The notes under the pieces: model-generated
What the model was told of the DNA's origin: nothing
The model's input: the letters and a program-made list of their open reading frames with translations, nothing else
Databases searched by the model: none
Program-made: the position numbers and the translations under genes
From: Verrucomicrobiota bacterium
GTDB lineage: Bacteria > Verrucomicrobiota > Verrucomicrobiia > Verrucomicrobiales > Verrucomicrobiaceae
Assembly (NCBI GenBank): GCA_026397715.1
Contig: JAPLUN010000653.1
Location: 1 to 38,641 of the forward strand
Length of the DNA: 38,641 nucleotides
Direction of reading: 5' to 3'
Shown here: positions 25,549 to 33,176 of the stretch, piece after piece
How the letters are laid out: each line of letters starts with the position of its first letter
Position numbering within the stretch: position 1 is the first letter of the stretch

Positions 25549-26133
25549 TTATGCGGCGGCTTCAGTGCCATCTTCCTTCTTCGGCTGAGCGACGCGGGTG
25601 CGGAATGGCATGCCCAGGGTGCGCAGCATTTCACGCGCATGGTCATCATTGTTCGTGCTGGTCACGAAGGTGATGTCGAAGCCAAGCTGACGCTTGATCT
25701 TATCGAGCTCGATTTCTGGGAAGATTGACTGTTCTGCAACGCCGAGGGTGTAGTTACCACGACCGTCAAAGGCACGGGGGGCGACACCACGGAAGTCACG
25801 AATACGAGGGATGGCGGTGCGCACGAGACGCATCATGAAGTCATACATCTTGCCACCACGAAGGGTGACCTTGACGCCGACGTTTTCACCTTCACGCAGT
25901 TTGAAGTTGGCGATAGCCTTCTTGCTTTTGGTGATGACTGGCTTCTGGCCGGTGATGAGGGTCACTTCATTCACGGCGTCTTCGATCGCCTGCTTACGCT
26001 CTGCCTGACTGCCGATGGCGCAGTTCACGACGATTTTTTTGAGCTGAGGGACCTGGTGGATGTTAGCAAGACCGAGCTGGGTTTGCAACTCGGTGCGTTT
26101 TTCTTTATATAGGGTCTGTAGGATGTGTTCCAT
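25549..26133 (-). CDS. rplE: 50S ribosomal protein L5
   Basis: L5 binds 5S rRNA and contacts the P-site tRNA. The 194-residue protein has the family segments QVPQLKKIVVNCAIG, LITGQKPVITKSKKAIANFK, REGENVGVKVTLRG, FRGVAPRAFDGRGNYTLGV, and EIELDKIKRQLGFDITFVT. It is about 15 residues longer than E. coli L5 because of a charged Ala-rich tail. It is preceded by a 91-bp gap with predicted structure. Confidence 0.97.
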   Translation of the reverse strand: MEHILQTLYKEKRTELQTQLGLANIHQVPQLKKIVVNCAIGSQAERKQAIEDAVNEVTLITGQKPVITKSKKAIANFKLREGENVGVKVTLRGGKMYDFMMRLVRTAIPRIRDFRGVAPRAFDGRGNYTLGVAEQSIFPEIELDKIKRQLGFDITFVTSTNNDDHAREMLRTLGMPFRTRVAQPKKEDGTEAAA

Positions 26134-26224
26134 GATTCAGTTTGGGCTGTGCCGCCTTTCCCTCGATGATCGCACCGTGCGGGAGCGACGATGACGAGGG
26201 GGGAGGCAAATGGGGGTCGTTGCT
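26134..26224 (-). promoter_or_regulatory. Structured rplX-rplE gap, possible S8 control site
   Basis: This 91-bp gap is far larger than most spacers in the run. On the minus strand CCCTCG (26200-26195) pairs with CGAGGG (26165-26160), with an internal loop, a second short stem TCGC/GCGA (26188-26185 with 26173-26170), and an inner CGCA-CGG-TGCG option. In E. coli S8 represses the spc operon by binding mRNA around the rplE start, so this is a candidate equivalent. The fold is read by eye. Confidence 0.4.
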
Positions 26225-26509
26225 TTAGGCCTTAGCCTTCTTCTTCGCAACTTTCTTTTTCTTCTCTTTCACAGGCGCGTCAACGCGCTTGACATTCGAG
26301 ATATGGATCGGGGCTTCTTGCTCTTGAAAGCCGCCTGCCTGATTCTGCTGGGTTGGCTTGATCGCTTTCTTGATCATGCGCACGCCTTCGACGAGCACGC
26401 GGTTTTTAGCGGTCTGCACTGCCAGGACAACTCCCTGAGCGCCTTTGGCGGCTCCGGAAATGACGACGACATTGTCGCCTTTTTTAACGTGGGTCTTGGT
26501 ACGGCTCAT
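26225..26509 (-). CDS. rplX: 50S ribosomal protein L24
   Basis: L24 is an assembly-initiator protein of the large subunit. The 94-residue protein has a KOW motif near the N-terminus ([20 protein letters not shown]), then [18 protein letters not shown] and [10 protein letters not shown]. It is somewhat shorter than E. coli L24 (104) and ends in a Lys-rich tail ([14 protein letters not shown]). It follows rplN by five bases. Confidence 0.96.
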   Translation of the reverse strand: MSRTKTHVKKGDNVVVISGAAKGAQGVVLAVQTAKNRVLVEGVRMIKKAIKPTQQNQAGGFQEQEAPIHISNVKRVDAPVKEKKKKVAKKKAKA

Positions 26510-26514
26510 TGGAA

Positions 26515-26883
26515 TTACAGCACTTCAGGTGCGAGGGAAACGATCTTCATGAAGTTTTTGTCGCGCAGTTCACGGGCCACTGGGCCAAAGATGCGGGTGC
26601 CACGCGGGTTGTTGTCTTTGTCGATGATGACCATGGCATTGCGGTCAAAGCGCAGGATCGAACCATCGACGCGGCGGATTGGGTGCGAGGTGCGCACGAT
26701 CACAGCGCGAACGACTTCACCTTTTTTCACGGCGGCGGTCGGGGTCGACTCACGCACGTGGGCGGTGATGATGTCGCCAACGTAGGCGAAGCGGGTGTTT
26801 TTCTTGCCGAGCACGCCGATCATCGTGGCCAGTCGGGCACCGGTGTTATCAGCCACCGGGATTGAGGACTCCATTTGCAACAT
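26515..26883 (-). CDS. rplN: 50S ribosomal protein L14
   Basis: A 122-residue L14 of standard length. It starts [19 protein letters not shown] and has the [20 protein letters not shown] core and [20 protein letters not shown], followed by [20 protein letters not shown], all highly conserved. It contacts L19 and helix 14 of 16S rRNA across the subunit interface. It lies 42 bp after rpsQ. Confidence 0.98.
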   Translation of the reverse strand: MLQMESSIPVADNTGARLATMIGVLGKKNTRFAYVGDIITAHVRESTPTAAVKKGEVVRAVIVRTSHPIRRVDGSILRFDRNAMVIIDKDNNPRGTRIFGPVARELRDKNFMKIVSLAPEVL

Positions 26884-26925
26884 AAACTGTTTCTCCTGGT
26901 CAGGTTAGGGGGTTCAAAAATACGA

Positions 26926-27210
26926 CTAGTGCTTCTGCACTTCGATCAGTTCCCAGCGCTTCAGCTTGGAAAGTGGGCGGGTTTCGGCGATGAGCACCTT
27001 GTCACCTTCTTTGGCCACGCTGTTTTCGTCGTGGGCATAGAACTTGGAGGTTTTGCGAACAATCTTCTTGAAGATTGGATGCGGAACGCGGCGTTCGACT
27101 TTGACGACGATGGTCTTCGTCATCTTGTCAGACACCACGGTGCCGACGCGCGTCTTGCGCACGGCTGGTTTTTCGGTGGCTGCAGGGGCTGCTGCGGTGG
27201 GTTCGCTCAT
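26926..27210 (-). CDS. rpsQ: 30S ribosomal protein S17
   Basis: S17 is a primary 16S rRNA-binding protein with an OB fold. The 94-residue protein has [40 protein letters not shown] and [20 protein letters not shown]. It carries an extra N-terminal segment of about 12 residues rich in Ala and Pro ([15 protein letters not shown]) compared with E. coli. It lies 34 bp after rpmC. Confidence 0.97.
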   Translation of the reverse strand: MSEPTAAAPAATEKPAVRKTRVGTVVSDKMTKTIVVKVERRVPHPIFKKIVRKTSKFYAHDENSVAKEGDKVLIAETRPLSKLKRWELIEVQKH

Positions 27211-27244
27211 GATATTAGAAATGCTTCAGGGGGTGATGGCCGGC

Positions 27245-27463
27245 TCAGGCGGCCTTCTTGGCAGCCGCAGCGCGGGTGCGCTCGGTGATGATGGTTTCGA
27301 TCCGGGCGATCTCGCGACGGATATGGGTCAGACGGGCTGGATTTTCGAGCTGACCGCCACCTGCGCTCTGCTGCACACGCAGATTCAGCGCTTCCTGCTT
27401 CAGTTCGCGACGGCGTGCGGAGAGTTCTTCCACAGTCGATTCACGGAGTTCTTTGATCTTCAT
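27245..27463 (-). CDS. rpmC: 50S ribosomal protein L29
   Basis: A 72-residue helical protein near the tunnel exit. It starts MKIKELRESTVEELSARRRE and has LKQEALNLRVQQSAGGGQLE, then ENPARLTHIRREIARIETII, the classic L29 pattern. The short Ala/Lys tail (TRAAAAKKAA) makes it about nine residues longer than E. coli L29. It lies 17 bp after rplP. Confidence 0.96.
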   Translation of the reverse strand: MKIKELRESTVEELSARRRELKQEALNLRVQQSAGGGQLENPARLTHIRREIARIETIITERTRAAAAKKAA

Positions 27464-27480
27464 AATTCAGTTCGCGTTGG

Positions 27481-27903
27481 TTATTTGTGCAGGCTTTCGC
27501 GGCTGACGAAGCGGCAGCGGAGGCCCAGCTTCGTAGCGGCAAGACGGCAGGCTTCACGAGCGGTGGCTTCGTTCACGCCGGAGATTTCAAAGAGCATGTG
27601 GCCTGGCAGGACGACTGCAACCCAGAATTCTGGGGCGCCTTTACCCTTACCCATTCGGACTTCCGGTGGACGCTGGGTGACTGGCTTGTGAGGGAAAATA
27701 CGGCAGAAAACCTTTCCTTTACGCTTGAGGTAGCGGGTGATGGCCACACGGCAGGCTTCGATGTGGATGTTTTTGATCCAGCCGCGCTCAAGGGTCTGGA
27801 GACCGAAGTCACCAAAGTCCAGTTTGTTGCCGCTGGTGGCGTTGCCGCCGCGGTTGCCGCGCTGCGATTTGCGATATTTTACTCTGCTTGGAAGAAGGGC
27901 CAT
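27481..27903 (-). CDS. rplP: 50S ribosomal protein L16
   Basis: L16 helps position the A-site tRNA. The 140-residue protein has [74 protein letters not shown] and [20 protein letters not shown]. Length is standard (E. coli 136). It lies 46 bp after rpsC. Confidence 0.97.
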   Translation of the reverse strand: MALLPSRVKYRKSQRGNRGGNATSGNKLDFGDFGLQTLERGWIKNIHIEACRVAITRYLKRKGKVFCRIFPHKPVTQRPPEVRMGKGKGAPEFWVAVVLPGHMLFEISGVNEATAREACRLAATKLGLRCRFVSRESLHK

Positions 27904-27949
27904 ACGTCTAGGTCCGGTGGAAATGGTTTAGTTCGAAAGAAGGGGCAAA

Positions 27950-28741
27950 TTAAGCCTGGGCTGCTGGAGCGGGCGCTGGAGCTGGGGCACCATAGCCACC
28001 ACCACCACCTGGACGGCCACGGTCACCACCGCGAGGACCAGGAGCACCTGGACGGCGATCTCCACGGTCATCTCTGCGTGGGCGACGGTCGCCGGAAGGA
28101 CGGGACACGCCTTCAGGAGCATTGCCACGGTTCATCCAGCACTTGACGCCAATGATTCCGTAAACAGTGCGGGCTTCAGCGAAGCCATAATCGATCGGGA
28201 TACGCAGGGTCTGAAGAGGCACCTTGCCCTGGCGATACCACTCAGCGCGGGCGATGTCAGCACCACCGAGACGGCCGGCGCAGCGGAGACGAATGCCGTC
28301 AGCACCCATGTCCATGGCGGTCTGCACGGAGCGCTTCATGGCGCGGCGGAAGGAAATACGGCGCTCAAGCTGAACGGCAACGGCTTCTGCGACGAGCTGG
28401 GCGTCGAGTTCTGGCTGCTTGATTTCGAAGATGTCGATCTTGACCTGCTTGCCACCGCACATTTCAGAGACCTTCTGGCTCATGACGTCGATTTCCTGAC
28501 CTTTACGGCCAATGACAAGACCCGGGCGGGCGGTGTGAAGAGTCACGCGGACCTGGTTCCAAGCGCGCTCGATCACGATCTTGGAGATGGCGGCCTGCAT
28601 GAGCTTTTCCTTGAGGTAAGCACGGATGGCAAGGTCGCTGTGGAGCGAGTCTGCGTATTCTTTTTCAGGTGCGTACCACTTGGAGCGCCAGTCTTTGGTG
28701 ACTGCAAGGCGGAAGCCGATCGGATTTACTTTCTGTCCCAT
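27950..28741 (-). CDS. rpsC: 30S ribosomal protein S3 with Gly/Pro/Arg-rich tail
   Basis: S3 guards the mRNA entry and has helicase activity. The 263-residue protein starts MGQKVNPIGFRLAVTKDWRS, has a KH domain (PGLVIGRKGQEIDVM) and the C-domain (RRISFRRAMKRSVQTAMDMG, GIRLRCAGRLGGADIARAEW). After about residue 205 comes a low-complexity tail rich in Gly, Arg, Asp, Pro and Ala (DRRPRRDDRGDRRPGAPGPR and on to APAPAPAPAAQA) not found in E. coli S3. It lies 33 bp after rplV. Confidence 0.97.
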   Translation of the reverse strand: MGQKVNPIGFRLAVTKDWRSKWYAPEKEYADSLHSDLAIRAYLKEKLMQAAISKIVIERAWNQVRVTLHTARPGLVIGRKGQEIDVMSQKVSEMCGGKQVKIDIFEIKQPELDAQLVAEAVAVQLERRISFRRAMKRSVQTAMDMGADGIRLRCAGRLGGADIARAEWYRQGKVPLQTLRIPIDYGFAEARTVYGIIGVKCWMNRGNAPEGVSRPSGDRRPRRDDRGDRRPGAPGPRGGDRGRPGGGGGYGAPAPAPAPAAQA

Positions 28742-28774
28742 AAAGTGAAGAGGTGCGGTTGGGGGGCGTTGCGG

Positions 28775-29212
28775 TTATTCAGAAGCTTTCTTGGCCTTGG
28801 CTGCCTTCTTGAGGGCAGGAGCATTGCGGCGGGCGGATTTAGGAGCCTTCTTCTCGCCTTCAGCCTTGGCTTCTTCAGCCTTAGGTGCGCCGATGATCAC
28901 GGTGATGTGGGTCATGCGCTTCTTGATCGGAGCGGCTGAACCACGGGCACGTGGCATGATGCGGCTCAGGACCGGGCCGGGAGTGGCAATGGCGGACTGA
29001 ACGATGAATTCAGAGGCATCCTGCTCGTGGTTGTTCTCAGCGTTCGCGATGGCGGAACGAAGAGTCTTGCCAACAAGGAAGGCGGCTTTCTTTGGAGTGA
29101 AGTCGAGAACGCTCAGCGCCTGGGAGACGGGCATGCCGGTGATGGCACGTGTGACCTGACGGGCTTTCTGCGAGGAGATCCTGGCGTATTTGAGGACGGA
29201 ACGGACGGACAT
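28775..29212 (-). CDS. rplV: 50S ribosomal protein L22 with basic tail
   Basis: L22 lines the peptide exit tunnel. The 145-residue protein has LKYARISSQKARQVTRAITG, QALSVLDFTPKKAAFLVGKT, NAENNHEQDASEFIVQSAIA and PRARGSAAPIKKRMTHITVI, the tunnel loop and core. It is about 35 residues longer than E. coli L22 because of a Lys/Ala/Glu-rich C-terminus. The preceding gene is not rpsS, as usual, but an exported coiled-coil protein. Confidence 0.97.
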   Translation of the reverse strand: MSVRSVLKYARISSQKARQVTRAITGMPVSQALSVLDFTPKKAAFLVGKTLRSAIANAENNHEQDASEFIVQSAIATPGPVLSRIMPRARGSAAPIKKRMTHITVIIGAPKAEEAKAEGEKKAPKSARRNAPALKKAAKAKKASE

Positions 29213-29238
29213 AAAGCGAGGGGGGGTTCTTGACTTCG

Positions 29239-30018
29239 TTAGAGAGATTTGTTGAGATCGACGCGACCCCGGTCACCGACGCGGACGGGATCATTGGCAG
29301 TGGCCAGTTCCTGGACTACGGCACCACAAACAGAGTTGCGGACTTCAGTAACAAGGACTTTCGCGATGGGCTTGTCTTCGCGGTAAATTTCAAAGGGCAT
29401 TCCCGGCTTCACCCCATCTTTAGCACCGATGGAGAGAACGGCGATGCCGAGTTCACTCTTCAGGCTGACGACGCGGGCGTTTTGCAGGTCACCCACAGCT
29501 TGACCGTTTTGACCACCACCGGCTTTGACAAGCGCGGCATCGGCAGTGGTAATGGCTTTGTTCAGACGGTCGGCGGCGGCAGGATCAGCGTTTTGAGCGC
29601 TTTTCATCAGGCCCATGCCCGATTCAGCGAGTTCAATCAGAGCGCTGGCGAGTTCGTCGCGCTGCTCTTTCATGATGCGCAGATCGCTGAGGGCAGCGAG
29701 CAGGCGCTCTTGAGTTTGATCCTTGGAGTTTTCGAGTGCTCCAACGCCAAGACCTTCGAGGAGACCGCGCAGTTTTTCGTAGCGGTCTTTCAGTTCGTTG
29801 GTTTCGGCATTGGCGGCAGCAGCGCTCTGAGCCAGCGCGTCGTTCTTATCCTTGGCCGCAAGGATTTGAGCATCCTGGGCTTGGATCTTCGCGGCGGCGA
29901 CTTGGAGCGAAATGTGCAGTTCCTGGTTTTCGAGCTTGTCGTCCGCACGCACACCTGACACACCCACTGCAAGAAGCAGTGAGAAAGTGATGCAGGTGAT
30001 GGAAGTGCGGAGTGACAT
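29239..30018 (-). CDS. Exported coiled-coil protein of unknown function inserted in the ribosomal operon
   Basis: A 259-residue protein I do not recognise. Residues 1-25 form a signal peptide (ITFSLLLAVGVSGVRA, cleavage before DDK). Residues about 27-125 are rich in Ala, Leu, Glu and Lys with heptad character, a likely coiled coil. Residues 126-180 are helical, ending in a Gly/Gln-rich hinge (KAGGGQNGQAVGD). Residues 181-259 look like a small beta-rich domain (VVSLKSELGIAVLSIGAKDG, VKPGMPFEIYREDKPIAKVL, DPVRVGDRG), reminiscent of the C-terminal SH3-like domain of FlgT and similar envelope proteins. The gene lies 22 bp after rpsS and 26 bp before rplV, both normal spacers for the block, so it must be co-transcribed with ribosomal genes. 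No Shine-Dalgarno is clear. The expected location is periplasm or envelope, and the function is unknown. Confidence 0.88.
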   Translation of the reverse strand: MSLRTSITCITFSLLLAVGVSGVRADDKLENQELHISLQVAAAKIQAQDAQILAAKDKNDALAQSAAAANAETNELKDRYEKLRGLLEGLGVGALENSKDQTQERLLAALSDLRIMKEQRDELASALIELAESGMGLMKSAQNADPAAADRLNKAITTADAALVKAGGGQNGQAVGDLQNARVVSLKSELGIAVLSIGAKDGVKPGMPFEIYREDKPIAKVLVTEVRNSVCGAVVQELATANDPVRVGDRGRVDLNKSL

Positions 30019-30040
30019 GAAAATGCTCGATGCTCAGGAA

Positions 30041-30319
30041 TTACTTGGCGGCCTTGACGGTGACGGCACCGTGAGACTTGAACAGACGGGTCAGGGAGAA
30101 CTCGCCGAGGCGGTGACCAACCATGTTTTCAGTCACGTAGACAGAGACGAAGTCCTTGCCGTTGTGAACCAAGAACGTGTGGCCAACGAGGTCAGGAGTG
30201 ACCATGGAGGAACGGGCCCAAGTCTTGATGGGGCGTTTCTGCTTGGCGTCGTTGAGCTTGTCCACCTTGTCGAGGAGGGCTTGCTGAACGAAAGGACCTT
30301 TTTTGAGGGAGCGTGCCAT
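30041..30319 (-). CDS. rpsS: 30S ribosomal protein S19
   Basis: A 92-residue S19 of standard length. It starts [20 protein letters not shown] and has [20 protein letters not shown], then [20 protein letters not shown] and [16 protein letters not shown]. It forms a complex with S13 in the 30S head. It lies 24 bp after rplB. The usual next gene, rplV, is displaced by the inserted exported-protein gene. Confidence 0.98.
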   Translation of the reverse strand: MARSLKKGPFVQQALLDKVDKLNDAKQKRPIKTWARSSMVTPDLVGHTFLVHNGKDFVSVYVTENMVGHRLGEFSLTRLFKSHGAVTVKAAK

Positions 30320-30343
30320 GTGAGTGCGTGATTAAGGAATGGA

Positions 30344-31183
30344 TTACTTCTTGGCGTGACGGCTCTGGATGATGAGCTTGTTCGTCGCCTTCTTCTTGTT
30401 GCGGGTCTTCTCACCCTTCGCGTGGCCCCATGGGCTGAGCAGGTGCTGACGACCACCACCGGACTTGGAACGACCTTCACCACCACCGTTAGGATGGTCG
30501 ATCGGGTTCATACACATACCGCGGACGGTTGGGCGTGTTCCCTGCCAGCGGGTGCGGCCCGCCTTGGCACTGACGACGTTCATGTGTTCGACGTTGCCGA
30601 CCTGGCCAATCGTGGCGTAGCAGACAGAGAGGATCTTGCGGATTTCTCCGGAAGGCATGCGCACCAGGGCGAAGTCACCTTCACGGTTGGAAAGCACAGC
30701 GGCCTGACCTGCGGCACGGGCGACGACGCCGCCTTTGCCTGGGGAGAGTTCGATGTTGTGGATCGAAGTACCGAGAGGGATTTTGCTCAGAGGAAGAGCA
30801 TTGCCCAGTTCAGGGGCTGCTTTTTCACCAGCCATCACCGAGGCACCCACTGTGAGGGCGTTTGGAGCAAGGATGTAAGCACGCTGGCCGTCCTTGTATT
30901 CGATGAGGGCGATGCGAGCGGAGCGATTCGGATCGTATTCGATGCCGACCACTTTGGCTGCTTCATCACGGCGGGACCGCTTGAAGTCGATGAGACGGTA
31001 ACGCTTGTCGTGACCACCACCGATGTGACGGCAGGTGATACGGCCAGTGTTGTTACGGCCACCGGATTTACGGAGAGCCACGGTAAGGCTTTTCTCCGGA
31101 GAATGCTTTGTGATCTCCTCGAAGGAGTTCCACTCTTTATAGCGATTGGTGGGCGTGGTTGGCTTGAATGTTTTCAGCGCCAT
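30344..31183 (-). CDS. rplB: 50S ribosomal protein L2
   Basis: L2 supports the peptidyl transferase centre and subunit joining. The 279-residue protein starts [20 protein letters not shown] and has [20 protein letters not shown], the [20 protein letters not shown] strand region and the C-terminal loop [14 protein letters not shown]. The functionally studied His of the DHP motif is kept. It lies 36 bp after rplW. Length and sequence are ordinary. Confidence 0.98.
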   Translation of the reverse strand: MALKTFKPTTPTNRYKEWNSFEEITKHSPEKSLTVALRKSGGRNNTGRITCRHIGGGHDKRYRLIDFKRSRRDEAAKVVGIEYDPNRSARIALIEYKDGQRAYILAPNALTVGASVMAGEKAAPELGNALPLSKIPLGTSIHNIELSPGKGGVVARAAGQAAVLSNREGDFALVRMPSGEIRKILSVCYATIGQVGNVEHMNVVSAKAGRTRWQGTRPTVRGMCMNPIDHPNGGGEGRSKSGGGRQHLLSPWGHAKGEKTRNKKKATNKLIIQSRHAKK

Positions 31184-31219
31184 GACGGTAGGATAAGTTA
31201 AAGGGTTGCGGGCCTGGGG

Positions 31220-31504
31220 TTACGCGAGGTCGAACTTTTCGCCAGCCTTGAGGCGGACGATCGCTTTCTTCCAGTGATTGGTGCGTCCGTAATCGGCGCG
31301 GCGCTCACGACGGGCCTTGCCGTCATAGTTCGCAGTGCGGACACCGGTGACTTTTTTGCCAAACAGTTTTTCGATGGCCTGTTTGATGTCGATCTTGGTG
31401 GCTTCGACGTCCACGGAGAACACGTACTCGTTGTTCTGTTCGCCCAGCAGCGTGGCTTTTTCGCTGAGACGGATGTTTTTGATGACTTTATGAAGGTCTT
31501 TCAT
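31220..31504 (-). CDS. rplW: 50S ribosomal protein L23
   Basis: L23 sits at the tunnel exit and docks trigger factor and SRP. The 94-residue protein has VIKNIRLSEKATLLGEQNNE, YVFSVDVEATKIDIKQAIEK, LFGKKVTGVRTANYDGKARR and a Lys-rich end. The start codon lies two bases after the rplD stop, with an AGAGGA about ten bases upstream, so translation is coupled to L4. Confidence 0.97.
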   Translation of the reverse strand: MKDLHKVIKNIRLSEKATLLGEQNNEYVFSVDVEATKIDIKQAIEKLFGKKVTGVRTANYDGKARRERRADYGRTNHWKKAIVRLKAGEKFDLA

Positions 31505-31506
31505 GA

Positions 31507-32118
31507 TCAGGCGGTCCTCTTGGCAAGGGTTTCAAGGGCGTCACCGGTCACCACAACGCTGCGGTAGCGAAGGAGGTGTTCGGCATTCACTTCGTCAGCG
31601 GAGATAAGCTGAACGTTCTGGACATTGCGGCCGGCGCGGAAGGTGAGTTCATCAAAGCCTTTGCCGATGAGCAGCACATTTTTAGCGGTGGTCAGGCCAT
31701 TGACGGCAGCGATGAAGCTCTTCGTCTTGCCATCAGCCACGGAAAAGCTGCCGGTGGTGAGCACTTCACCATCAAGGATCCGGGCGGTCAAAGCGGCGCG
31801 CAGAGCGAGCTTCTTGGTTCCCTTGGTGGTTTTCTTTGCCCAAATCGTTGTGTTGCGTGGGCCGAAGACGACACCGCCACCACTCCAGATGGGGGAACGC
31901 TTGCTGCCCATACGAGCATTGCCTGTTCCCTTCTGGTTCCAGAGTTTCTTGCCGGAGCCGGAAACTTCAGAACGGTTTTTGGTGTGGGCGTTGCCCTGAC
32001 GACGGTTGGCGCGATAGGCCACCAGCGTGTCGTTGAGAGCCTGAGAGCCTTTATAGCCCTCGGTCAGTTGAATGTTAGCCGCCTTGGCGGCGTCGGCTGA
32101 GAGAATGGTAGCGGACAT
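31507..32118 (-). CDS. rplD: 50S ribosomal protein L4
   Basis: L4 lines the tunnel with L22 and in E. coli represses the S10 operon. The 203-residue protein has ALNDTLVAYRANRRQGNAHT, KNRSEVSGSGKKLWNQKGTG, NARMGSKRSPIWSGGGVVFG (tunnel loop) and KKTTKGTKKLALRAALTARI. Length matches E. coli (201). It lies 17 bp after rplC. Confidence 0.97.
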   Translation of the reverse strand: MSATILSADAAKAANIQLTEGYKGSQALNDTLVAYRANRRQGNAHTKNRSEVSGSGKKLWNQKGTGNARMGSKRSPIWSGGGVVFGPRNTTIWAKKTTKGTKKLALRAALTARILDGEVLTTGSFSVADGKTKSFIAAVNGLTTAKNVLLIGKGFDELTFRAGRNVQNVQLISADEVNAEHLLRYRSVVVTGDALETLAKRTA

Positions 32119-32135
32119 GGTTCAGTTCCTCGTTA

Positions 32136-32789
32136 TTACTTCTTCACGACGGCTTTTTTGCCGGGGCGCACCACAACGATGCTACCTTTGTTGCCGGGGA
32201 GTGCGCCTTTGATGAGCAGGATGCCTTCTTCAGGACGGCTTTGCACGACGACCAGATTCTGGGTGGTGCAGCGGGTGGTGCCGTCATGGCCAGGCATCTT
32301 CTGGTTTTTCCAGACGAGACCGGGAGTGAGACGGCAACCGATGGAACCAGGACGACGATGCATCATGTGACCATGCGTGGCGGGCTGACCAGCGAAGTTC
32401 CAGCGTTTCACAACGCCTTGGAAACCTTTGCCCTTGGTGTTGCCGATGACGTCAACCACCTGGCCGTTGCTGAAGATGCTCGCGTCGAGCTTGGCATCAG
32501 CTGCTGGCAGTTGGTCGTCGCCAGTGAGGCGGAATTCCTTGACGATGCGCTTGGCAGTCGTGCAACCGTGCTTCTTGAAGTGGCCCAGCAGTGGTTTGGT
32601 CACGCGGGAATCCTTCAACTGGTCGCCATAGCCGACCTGCACTGCGCTGTACTTGTCTTTGCCATCGCTGCGCTTCACCTGAAGAATGGTGTTGCCGCTG
32701 ACGTCAACCACTGTGACCGAGATTGCGTCGCCTTTGGCGTCGTAAACTTTGGTCATACCGAGTTTTTTACCGATCAATCCGAGACTCAT
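32136..32789 (-). CDS. rplC: 50S ribosomal protein L3
   Basis: L3 starts 50S assembly and reaches toward the peptidyl transferase centre. The 217-residue protein starts MSLGLIGKKLGMTKVYDAKG and has the loop IGNTKGKGFQGVVKRWNFAG, then THGHMMHRRPGSIGCRLTPG. Its Shine-Dalgarno is strong: AGGAGG lies eight bases before the ATG. It lies 37 bp after rpsJ. Confidence 0.98.
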   Translation of the reverse strand: MSLGLIGKKLGMTKVYDAKGDAISVTVVDVSGNTILQVKRSDGKDKYSAVQVGYGDQLKDSRVTKPLLGHFKKHGCTTAKRIVKEFRLTGDDQLPAADAKLDASIFSNGQVVDVIGNTKGKGFQGVVKRWNFAGQPATHGHMMHRRPGSIGCRLTPGLVWKNQKMPGHDGTTRCTTQNLVVVQSRPEEGILLIKGALPGNKGSIVVVRPGKKAVVKK

Positions 32790-32826
32790 GAGTGTGTCCT
32801 CCTGTTATTAAAGTGATGAGATCGAG

Positions 32827-33135
32827 TTAGATCTTGATGGTGATGTCCACGCCGGATGGGAGATTGAGCTTCTTGAGCTCGTCCACGGTGCGGGAGGTTG
32901 GGTCAACGATGTCCAGCAGACGCTTGTGTGTGCGGATTTCGAACTGGTCCATCGACTTCTTATCGACGTGCGGGGAACGGTTCACGGTGAACTTCTCGAT
33001 GCGGGTCGGCAGCGGGATGGGGCCTGCAACACGTGCGCCGGTGCGCTTCGCGGTTTCGACGATGTCAGCGGTGCTCTTGTCGAGCACGCGGTAGTCATAG
33101 GCGCGGAGGCGGATTCTGATGCGTTGATTTGTCAT
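32827..33135 (-). CDS. rpsJ: 30S ribosomal protein S10
   Basis: S10 (also NusE in antitermination) has 102 residues here, with [60 protein letters not shown] and [20 protein letters not shown]. An AAGGA lies eight bases before the ATG. It follows fusA by 41 bp; tuf, which lies here in many bacteria, is absent, so the str and S10 operons are fused. Confidence 0.98.
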   Translation of the reverse strand: MTNQRIRIRLRAYDYRVLDKSTADIVETAKRTGARVAGPIPLPTRIEKFTVNRSPHVDKKSMDQFEIRTHKRLLDIVDPTSRTVDELKKLNLPSGVDITIKI

Positions 33136-33176
33136 GACGATGGTCCTTGGGATACGGGGTTCTGTGCGCGTGCGCT

